Shown in pieces: positions 56,669-64,000 of a stretch of DNA of 64,000 nucleotides. Numbering within the stretch: the stretch's first letter is position 1; the number at the start of each line of letters is the position of its first letter. The notes under the pieces are model-generated. The model saw only the letters and a program-made list of their open reading frames with translations, had not been told where the DNA came from and searched no databases. Source of the stretch: Nitzschia sp. DOCU1 (taxonomy: Eukaryota; Bacillariophyta; Bacillariophyceae; Bacillariales; Bacillariaceae); assembly GCA_951394045.1 (NCBI GenBank), contig OX595994.1, positions 2,418,001 to 2,482,000 of the forward strand. Reading direction: 5' to 3'. The translations under genes were made by a program, and so were the position numbers.

Positions 56669-57128
56669 AAAGAACTAGATAAAAGTAGCTACTACTAGTA
56701 TGCCGCTTTAATAGTAAGACTTAATCTTGTATGGTATTTACTACTACTAGCTATCAACGTGGATAGATCGGGTAGGGCACTGGCTATGTAACACGTGTAT
56801 TGTGATGACTGCTGTGACAAGAATCAAATTTTAATGGTTGCACGAAAAGCTCCAAAGAAGGTTCATTTGACATAGAATGCTTGCACAAAAAGCTCCAAAG
56901 AAACTTCAGTCGATGGAGTTGAATGCTTGCAAAAAATTCATTCCCGGCGGAGTTTGGTCTTGTGACAGTGGGTGTGACATAGTTAGTTAGAGATGTGACT
57001 CTGGGGCTATTCAAAACTGTTCATTTGAAAACCATGGATGAGAGATTCAAATGGCGGCAAACAGAGATTTCTTTGAACCATAGCAACACAAATGGCGGCA
57101 AACAGAGATTTCTTGGAACCAAGGTGCC
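56669..57128. other. Spacer between transposon genes
   Basis: Short direct repeats: GCTTGCA.AAA pieces with AAAGCTCCAAAGAA at about 56848 and 56891, and AAATGGCGGCAAACAGAGATT at about 57050 and 57091. They probably hold the regulatory start of the next gene. Confidence 0.5.
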
Positions 57129-58623
57129 ATGAATTTCATGGAACCTCTTGTTGCCAGTTTTTGGTTCAGCTCATTTTCAATGCATCACCGTCTGGGCGAA
57201 ACCACTCTCACTCCAGCGGCAGAAGAAACACTTGTCCGCCTACTCTCAGACGAGCAAAGTCGAGACTTGCCACTTTCTCAATTGTGCAAAGCCAACCCAT
57301 CGCTCCGAGACGTATTTGGAAGCCCGAAAAGCCCCGAATACAAAGCAATAGCGAACCGCAGGCATTATTTGCGATCGCACCCCCGAGCACTCCAAGCCGC
57401 CTCTGCCTTCTTTGAGGTACCAGCATCATCGGTAACACCAACGCCACCCAGCACAGCACGCCCCCGTGAACTCTTTCCGCCAAGTCAACCGGCCACTATG
57501 TCTAACAACGAAGACGTTTACGATTTGCAAGCTAACCTCGATTGGGATATGAACATTGGAAATGTGTTCATTTGGAAGAGCCAGGCCATTAACCATCGGG
57601 CCGAAGTAATGCAACGCGTTCGATTGGAACTCAACTACGTCAATGCCAACGATAAGGACAATATCAAAGTTCGTATCTCAAAGGATTTCCGTGGGTTTAT
57701 TGTTGAAGAACCCCGGGTTCCAGCCCATCGCCGCGACAAGAAGACTGTTGGAACCCTGAACAAGCTATCTGCAATGGTGAGGGATGAGAAAGTGGATGAC
57801 AACATGCTTCATGCCCAGCTTCAAACAGCAAATGATGCAAAGAAGCACTTGTTCAAGACAACGAAGTACTGGTTGCCGGATAACCTTTGCATCAACAACA
57901 AGTCCTTCAATGGAGTTTCCCAGGGGGACAACTTTGAACTTCTTCGGTGGCCTTTGTTGTTCGAGACTCCCCTCAACAAAAAGTTGTGGAAGGGCGTCGA
58001 CGCCAAGTCACAGTTTATCCCGGCATTCTTCTGGGATGCTGCAATCACTGAGAAGAATGTAAAGTCGATTGGAATCGATGATTTAGAGGATGATGGCGCT
58101 GTCTTCAGTAAGGCTGCACTAGCCTTGAAGAGCGTGCTTGCAGAAGATGCAGCAGGTATGGAACCTGATGAAGTCGAATCTGATGAAGGCGAAGGTGATT
58201 TTGACTAGGACCAGTTATGTATTCAATAATGTTTCTAAGCCTTTGTTTGCTTTATGATCTTGTTGTATAGAAATACCCACTGCTGTTCCGGCCAGTGCAC
58301 AGCCGTCGGCACCACAACCTAATAGTCCACAGCCTCCCACCATGCCCCCGGTAGTAGGTCCAGCAGCAGCACCGGCGGAACCACCTACTGAGGAGACCAA
58401 GGAAGATACTGTTGTTGTCACTCCAGCGAGAAACACCAGGGAGAAGGCATGGCGCCGAAGAGCTTCTGGTAGTGGTACTACGGGTCGGGGTCGTAATCGA
58501 AAGAGTGGCAGCAAGAAAAAAGATCGCTTCAGCAATGCACATGAAGCACGCAAACAGTTATATCACGGTGGCGGAAAAGGTGACGATGCTGCTCATCATG
58601 ATGGTGGTGGCCCTGAAGAATGA
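57129..58623 (+). CDS. Transposon accessory protein 1, unknown
   Basis: Exon 1 (57129-58194) and exon 2 (58271-58623) with a 76-base phase-1 intron (donor GTGATT, acceptor TTGTATAG) give up to 472 residues. The start may instead be a later Met such as MSNNEDVYDL. The intron is preferred because it removes an early stop at 58208 and keeps a long second frame. The N-terminal part has an LCKANPSLRDVFGSPKSPEY segment that resembles a helical DNA- or chromatin-binding patch. The middle (LQANLDWDMNIGNVFIWKSQ to KSQFIPAFFWDAA) is a globular region I do not recognise. The end is acidic (DEVESDEGEGDF), then Pro-rich, then strongly basic (RRRASGSGTTGRGRNRK). Same orientation as the transposase; probably nuclear. 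Confidence 0.65.
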
Positions 58624-58767
58624 CTGCAACCTTCAGTTGAACACGAAGCAACTATGTGGCTCGTTCTATGTGAGCTAGAATTCAAAACACTAGATAGACG
58701 CGAGGACTAGAATTATAAACTAGTAATGCTCTATTACTTCCTATTATTGCTACTGTGTTGCCACTAG

Positions 58768-59565
58768 CTAGTTCTCTGAAGTTTCCTGCTCAAGGACTTG
58801 TTCATACGCTTTGTTCATCTTGCGATTGCGCTTCATCTGCCAGTAGACAGCCTGGCGCTTCTTGGACTTTGTCTTGTAAAAGTAGTTTCGAAAGTCGTCA
58901 AGTGAAAACGCCTGATAAGCTTGATGGCGCCTATACACCTCGGCTGGTTTGAGGTGGGAAACGTCATCCAACTCTTCTTCAAGGAGCTGCTGAGCTTCCG
59001 AACGATCCCAGAAAGGAACACCTCGCGACGTCAACTGTGGTCGAGGGAAGGAATGCAGTTCCTTCTCCCAGGCCTGCTGGTCAAAAGCAACCGCATCCCT
59101 CGTCCCTACCACCTCTGCTTTCAACTTTCGTAGATTGCTGGCGAAATTCTTTTTGTCGTATCGCAGGTACAGCCAATGCGACTGCTGGACCTGCTTGGGC
59201 TTGAGCATCTTGACGAAAATATCGTCATGCGGATTGTTGAGTCGTCTACGAAGGTGCTCCTTCGCGCGACTGTTGCCCCAGGGAGATGGTGGTCCCTCCC
59301 TGGGTGCGGCGTTGGTCGAATCAGCATCCACAGGAGCCACATTGCCTTGTCGTCCAGCATTGCTGTTGCTGGATTGAGCTTCGCCGGCAACTTGGCCAGC
59401 AACTTGATGAAGCGTCCGATCAGCCGACAAATTTTGCCCAGCTGCTGCTGCTGGTCTCCCGGCTATGAGCCTGCCCGCAATAGCGGCAGGCGGCCCCGCA
59501 ATGACCGGTCCTCGACCCCCAATCTCCTGGAATGCTTGGCCTTGTCGTCCTTGCCCACTCGTCAT
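58768..59565 (-). CDS. Transposon accessory protein 2, unknown
   Basis: Single exon, 265 residues, convergent with accessory gene 1, starting MTSGQGRQGQAFQEIGGRGP. The first 100 residues are Gly/Ala/Gln-rich like the transposase leader. The rest is charged and helical (SRAKEHLRRRLNNPHDDIFV, KNFASNLRKLKAEVVG, FSLDDFRNYFYKTKSKKRQA). The NPHDDIF and KNFASNLRKLK segments suggest a compact fold, perhaps DNA-binding, but no Myb/SANT signature is convincing. In other PIF/Harbinger elements a second gene encodes a Myb-like partner needed for transposase nuclear import; this could be its counterpart, which is inference. Confidence 0.65.
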   Translation of the reverse strand: MTSGQGRQGQAFQEIGGRGPVIAGPPAAIAGRLIAGRPAAAAGQNLSADRTLHQVAGQVAGEAQSSNSNAGRQGNVAPVDADSTNAAPREGPPSPWGNSRAKEHLRRRLNNPHDDIFVKMLKPKQVQQSHWLYLRYDKKNFASNLRKLKAEVVGTRDAVAFDQQAWEKELHSFPRPQLTSRGVPFWDRSEAQQLLEEELDDVSHLKPAEVYRRHQAYQAFSLDDFRNYFYKTKSKKRQAVYWQMKRNRKMNKAYEQVLEQETSEN

Positions 59566-59740
59566 TGTCGTGATGTGCGTTTGTGATTTTGTGTCGGTGT
59601 GATGAATGCGCGAGTGAAAAATATGGCGCGAAGCTTAAAGCGTGCCCGAAGCGAGGACAACTGCAACGGCTAAAACGTTCGCCACGACACGGGTGAAAAT
59701 CTGTGTTCGCCCAAATGGCTGATAAGGGTAGGTAGGTAGG

Positions 59741-59890
59741 CTAAAAAAGTCTGACATAGGCTGAAAAAAGCTGACATAGGCTGAAAAAAGCTGACATTGG
59801 CTGACATAGGCTGACATAGGCTGACATAGGCTGAGATTGTAAGTCAGCCTATGTCAGCCTATGTCAGCCTATGTCAGCTTTTTTTGGCTC
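59741..59890. repeat. Right subterminal array of 10-bp repeats with an internal inversion
   Basis: Units of CTGACATAGG (the complement of the left-end unit), with CTGAAAAAAG variants, run from 59741. At about 59835 the orientation flips to GTCAGCCTAT units up to about 59880. The head-to-head arrangement means the right end could fold on itself; the left array does not. Confidence 0.8.
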
Positions 59891-60189
59891 AAAACAGTCA
59901 TTCTTAGACGAGATTTTTTTAATTAGAGTGGAATGACCCCTTTCGCAAACGGCATTCCCCTATGTTCGCCAGGGGGCATATGCCCGCATGCTCCAGTTTT
60001 TGCGTTTGCAGGAAACCAGGAATGATAATCGGATCGACGATACTTTAACAAATCTGTAATGAAAGGCCCAAGGCCGAAATTGCATCACAGTCGGACCTAC
60101 CTTTAGCTTTATTGCCAAAGTCATTGGAGTATGTACATACTAAATTTACAGGACTTTCCGGTAGTAGACATTCTTTGCCGAACCCGAGG

Positions 60190-61888
60190 CAACAAACGTC
60201 TTCGTAAAACAACATTCGGATAGAGACTCAAGGTCCGATGGACAAACGGCCTTGAAGATTGGGTTTCACTGACGGATATGAAGGAAAGTCATCCGGTGGA
60301 AACTGCCGAATATGCGACTGCCCGTGGTATCTGCATTTTGCTGGTGGGTTCCTCATACACTACGCAAACGGGATGTTATTGTGAGCGCTGTTAAGGCTCG
60401 CACCCGTTCCATCCAATATAAATACGGATTCAAGGTCCCAATGAGTGTGGCGCAAGCCAACAAGTTTGACCTAGAGAATGGCGACAAGAGATGGCATCTT
60501 GCCACTATGAAAGAAATGACTAATGCTGGTGTGGCATTTGATATCCTGGGTGAAGGTGAACATGCTCCCCCCGGATGGTCCAAGGCGAGCGGCCACCTTA
60601 TATTTGATGTGAAAATGACGGGAGAGTTTAAGGCATGCTTTGTAGTCAATGGACACCTTACCGATAAACCCGGTAATGTTTCCTCCTATGCTGGTGTTGT
60701 ATCGCGCGAGTCCAAACGCATTGCTCTCACTTATGCTGCCCTCAATTCGCTTGATTGCTGGGTGGCTGATATCAAGAATGCTTACCTGCAGGCACTGAGT
60801 TCCTAGAAACACTACCTGATCTGTGGTCCGGAATTTGGGGTTGAAAATGTTGGGCGCATTGCTTTGATCCAGCGGGCGCTCTACGGTGGAAAACTTGCAG
60901 GCAGAGATTTCAGGAATCACCTGCACTCATGCATGAAGCATCTTGGCTTTGATCCATGTAAGGCTGATCGTGATGCCTGGATGCGTCCGGCTGTGAAAGC
61001 CAACGGATCCGAATATTGGGATTTCATGCTGCTCTACGTTGATGATGCGCTTGTCATCTCGGCAGATCCAGCTACGATACTGCGGAAAGGCATCGGAAAA
61101 TATTTCAAGCTAAAAGAGTCCTCCGTTGGACCACTGACTATTTATTTTGGCGGCTTGCTACGGAAAGTAGCCCTTGATGATGGCATGGAGGCTTGGGCCT
61201 TTGGGTCATCTAAATATGCACAAGCGGCTGTCAAGACTGTTGAAGATCATCTGAATAAAATTGGTAAGGTGCTACCTACAAAAGGCACATCTGCCCCGAT
61301 CTCGAACGGATACCGTCCCGAAGTTGATACACCAACAGAGTTGAAGCCTGACGATGCATCCTATTTCACGTCCCTGATCGGCACCTTGCGGTGGATTGTG
61401 GGATTGGGCCGGGTTGCGTGGAAGTCTCGATGATTTCTTCCCACCTGGCTATGCCACGACAAGGCCACCTTGACCAGCTTTACCAAATCTTCGCCTACCT
61501 GAAGCGATTCCATAATGCAGAAATGGTCTTTGATCCCTCCTACCCGGAGATCGATTTGAGTGAATTCGAGAGGTGAGACTGGTCCACTTCTGAACAAGAC
61601 GCGGATGCAGTGGAAGTTCTCCCGTCCGACATGCCTGCGCCACCATGCAAGGGCTTTGCGATGCATGCATACGTTGATGGAAGTCTTGATGATTTCTTCC
61701 CACCTGGCTATGCCACGACAAGGCCACCTTGACCAGCTTTACCAAATCTTTGCCTACCTGAAGCGATTCCATAATGCAGAAATGGTCTTTGATCCCTCCT
61801 ACCCGGAGATCGATTTGAGTGAATTCGAGAGGTGAGACTGGTCCACTTCTGAACATGACGTGGATGCAGTGGAAGTTCTCCCGTCCGA
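60190..61888 (+). pseudogene. Ty1/Copia reverse-transcriptase fragment, decayed
   Basis: The text of a Copia polyprotein is readable in pieces: TDMKESHPVETAEYATARGI, then (one frame over) WWVPHTLRKRDVIV, GWSKASGHLIFDVKM, YAGVVSRESKRIALTYAALN, VADIKNAYLQAL. After an in-frame TAG near 60805 come HYLICGPEF, RALYGGKLAGRDF, the catalytic LLYVDDALVI (YVDD box), FGGLLRKV and SLIGTLRWIVGLGRV. Lesions: a stop near 60225, a frameshift near 60335, the TAG, a frameshift near 61415, and a 259-bp internal duplication. Gag, protease, integrase and both LTRs are missing. The type matches diatom Copia lineages. Confidence 0.85.
61421..61888. repeat. 259-bp tandem duplication inside the Copia fragment
   Basis: GAAGTCTCGATGATTTCTTC at 61421 recurs as GAAGTCTTGATGATTTCTTC at 61680. 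The copies match over their whole shared length apart from a few bases (AACAAGACGC versus AACATGACGT). The second copy ends at TCCCGTCCGA, where telomere-like sequence begins. Confidence 0.85.
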
Positions 61889-62308
61889 GGGTTAGGGTAA
61901 TTGGTAATGGGTAAAAGGGAAAAGGAAGAAGGGAAAAGGAAAAAGGAAAAAGGAAAGTAGGAATAGGAATAGGGATAGTGGGGGAAATAGGAATAGGAAT
62001 AGGACTAGTAGGAAACAGCAGAGTTTGAAACATGGAATTTTAAGTAGGATAAGAAGAATGGGTGATAATTAGGTTTCACTACATTATCATACTTTGTCAT
62101 TAGGGTTAGGGTAATTGGTAATGGGTAAAAGGGAAAAGGAAGAAGGGAAATGGAAAAAGGAAAGTAGGAATAGGAATAGGGTTAGTGGGGGAAATAGGAA
62201 TAGGATTAGACATAGAGAACTGCAGAGTCGGAATCATGGAATTCTAAGTGAAACGAGAAGAATGGGAGAAGATGAGGTTTCACTACATTATCATACTTTG
62301 TCATCAGT
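61889..62308. repeat. Subtelomeric 214-bp repeat, two units
   Basis: Units start with GGGTTAGGGTAATTGG at 61889 and 62103. They continue through purine-rich GGGAAAAGGAAGAAGGG and GGAATAGGAATAGG stretches to a shared TTTCACTACATTATCATACT. The second unit is the more diverged at its end. Strand asymmetry (purine-rich top strand) is strong. Confidence 0.8.
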
Positions 62309-63240
62309 CTTCTTTATGCATTAGTCTCCCATTGATATCATGTTCGTTCATACAACCTTCCTCAGCTCATCATATTTGTTCATACTTACATATGCGCAAC
62401 CTCTTCATGAATCTGTTCATGCTCATGCTTGTTGCTCATATGAGCCACCCCAACTTGTCATGCTCACTCATACAGCCTCTCTGTCTTGTTACCTCATAGA
62501 TAGATATGTGGATAAGTAGTTAGGTTGACAGGTAGTTACGCTGCTAGTTCGCCTGCTTCTTAGACACGAGCCTCACAAAGTTGTCAGCCTCCCTTGAGAT
62601 ACTAAATTCATGCTTCTCATAGCCTGCAAGTAGTAAGGACCTCACTATAGCTGACTGTTCTACATCATCTGAATCCAATATGATCCATAAAATGGTAGTT
62701 AGATTGTTTATGGTGAAGAAATTGAAACGCACCAACAAGATACTGCACGATGGTGTTCGCTTGTTTCCATTAGTGATTGGACCTTTTGACCACCATGACC
62801 TCCAAACAAAGCATTTTGCACATGACTCAGACCACTCACCATGTGTGGCTCGTCATACTGGTTGTTGTGGCGAAACAACTACTGAGAATGGACCAGTATT
62901 GGTGGAGATATGAACAAATTACCTTGTAGCTGCTGGGTGTCAAGTAGTAAGGAAGTTAAAAAGCTTTTTGTCCATATTTCACACCATATGTCGTCTTTGT
63001 GTTGTCCTGCGGAGTGTGGTGGTGAAAGAATTACTGAAAATGGACCAGTATTGGTGGAGATATTAACAATTTCATTTGTAGCTTGTGGCTCTCCAGTAGT
63101 AAGGTACACTACCACTGCATGTTATTGTCGTTCGTGGGTGGCGAAATAAAAAACTAGTTCAGTACATGGATATGCCTTAAGTAAAATGTAGCAACATGTT
63201 CCTCGTGGTTTATGTACTTAATAAGCCCAAATTTACCACT
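62309..63240. repeat. Subtelomeric unique and repeated sequence
   Basis: Holds a pair of diverged units of about 150 bp (about 62850-62960 and 62995-63105) sharing GAATGGACCAGTATTGGTGG or its variant and CAAGTAGTAAGG/CCAGTAGTAAGG. GCTCAT/TGTTCAT words repeat between 62340 and 62450. No gene is recognised. Confidence 0.5.
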
Positions 63241-63241
63241 G

Positions 63242-63310
63242 TCCTCTGTGGCTGAGTGGCACAAGTGTAAATAAAGAGGAGGTCTCGGGATCGATACCCG
63301 AAAAAAGCAA
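63242..63310 (+). ncRNA. tRNA-like Pol III promoter remnant (possible SINE head)
   Basis: TGGCTGAGTGGC at 63249-63260 fits an A box (tRNA Ser/Leu type). CGGG-ATCGATA-CCCG at 63286-63300 fits a T-arm with a B box, at a normal distance of about 40 bases. The acceptor stem does not pair (TCCTCTG against AAAAAAG), so it is not a functional tRNA. An A-rich stretch follows, as in a tRNA-derived SINE. Confidence 0.45.
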
Positions 63311-63359
63311 ATCCTCCTTGTGCATACTTATCCTCATAGGTACAGTACCCACCCGATGA

Positions 63360-63578
63360 TAGTTAGGTAGGTAGTCACCATCTCCTTGGTAGTCAGGATA
63401 GGTAGGTTAATACGAACCTACTTAACCTACTACTAATAGGTAGTTAACCTACCTAGTTAAGTAGGTGGTTAATACTAACCTACTTAACCTAATACTAGGT
63501 AGTTAACCTAACTAATCATCACCCTAGGGTTAACCTAGCTCTAACCCTAACCCTAGGGTTAGTGGTAGAGTTAACCCC
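63360..63578. repeat. Degenerate subtelomeric motifs in both orientations
   Basis: GGTAGGTAG, AACCTACTTAACCTA and TAGGTAGTTAACC words repeat in opposite directions. CTAACCCTAACCCTAGGG near 63541 is a head-to-head pair of telomere-type repeats just inside the terminal array. Confidence 0.75.
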
Positions 63579-64000
63579 AGGGTTAGGGTTAGGGTTAGGG
63601 TTAGGGTTAGGGTTAGGGTTAGGGTTAGGGTTAGGGTTAGGGTTAGGGTTAGGGTTAGGGTTAGGGTTAGGGTTAGGGTTAGGGTTAGGGTTAGGGTTAG
63701 GGTTAGGGTTAGGGTTAGGGTTAGGGTTAGGGTTAGGGTTAGGGTTAGGGTTAGGGTTAGGGTTAGGGTTAGGGTTAGGGTTAGGGTTAGGGTTAGGGTT
63801 AGGGTTAGGGTTAGGGTTAGGGTTAGGGTTAGGGTTAGGGTTAGGGTTAGGGTTAGGGTTAGGGTTAGGGTTAGGGTTAGGGTTAGGGTTAGGGTTAGGG
63901 TTAGGGTTAGGGTTAGGGTTAGGGTTAGGGTTAGGGTTAGGGTTAGGGTTAGGGTTAGGGTTAGGGTTAGGGTTAGGGTTAGGGTTAGGGTTAGGGTTAG
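63579..64000 (+). repeat. Telomere, (TTAGGG)n, continuing off the window
   Basis: About 70 perfect hexamers with no variants, G-rich strand 5' to 3' toward the window end. This is the orientation of a right chromosome end. Confidence 0.97.

Larger units (their letters stand above)
54752..59993. mobile_element. PIF/Harbinger-like DNA transposon, 5.24 kb, complete ends
   Basis: Both ends read GAGCATGCGGGCAT inward, followed by a diverging TGCCCC and TGGCGAAC. The element is flanked by CAG at 54749-54751 and 59994-59996, a 3-bp target duplication of the C-W-G kind known for PIF/Harbinger elements. Inside are a DDE transposase (frameshifted), two further genes, and 10-bp subterminal repeats on both sides. 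The size and intact ends suggest recent activity, although the transposase here is broken. Confidence 0.82.

Noticed and set aside
63242..63310. A functional tRNA gene
   Set aside because: The acceptor stem does not pair and the anticodon arm is not clear; kept only as a Pol III promoter remnant.

Overview
The window looks like the right-hand end of a nuclear chromosome from a diatom, probably pennate. The reasons are: a TTAGGG telomere array runs off the 3' end (about 63579-64000); genes carry few, short GT-AG introns (72-206 nt where I could place them); one plastid protein has a signal peptide followed by a SAFVP motif, the stramenopile bipartite targeting signal; there is a Copia reverse transcriptase of the diatom type; and one giant membrane protein carries long Pro-Ser tracts. 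Species is not determined.

Layout. (1) 1-20.2 kb is a tandem duplication with an offset of about 13 kb. Each arm holds, all on the minus strand, a C-type-lectin-like secreted protein gene, a possible small ORF, a THP3/LENG8-like SAC3-domain gene and a decayed small secreted-protein gene. The arms have since diverged by insertions, including an 800-bp foldback element at 14668-15464, and by small frameshifts. A decayed 3' piece of a condensin subunit 2 (CAP-H) gene sits between the arms at 8420-8913. (2) 20.2-23.3 kb is a 3.07-kb element with near-identical 355-bp inverted repeats, each ending inside in a 43-bp GC-rich palindrome; I recognise no transposase in it. (3) 23.7-54.4 kb is the orderly gene-bearing core: GH38 alpha-mannosidase (+), GAF protein with a degenerate kinase ATPase fold (+), giant repeat-rich membrane protein (+), plastid STI1-repeat protein (+), PMCA-type calcium ATPase (+), DnaJ/DnaJ-X protein (-), secreted CHRD-like protein (-), arrestin-like protein (-) and a GAF hybrid histidine kinase (-). 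(4) 54.75-59.99 kb is a PIF/Harbinger-like DNA transposon with intact ends, a CAG target duplication, a frameshifted DDE transposase and two unrecognised accessory genes. (5) 60.2-64.0 kb is subtelomere: a broken Copia RT fragment cut off at a telomere-like junction, a 214-bp repeat pair, a tRNA-like Pol III promoter remnant, degenerate telomeric motifs and the telomere.

The core genes serve separate functions: secretory-pathway N-glycan trimming, calcium export, plastid protein handling, phosphorelay signalling and the cell surface. There is no operon-like pathway. The most unusual content is in the mobile and duplicated regions. No homology search was run; all family calls rest on motifs read by eye.
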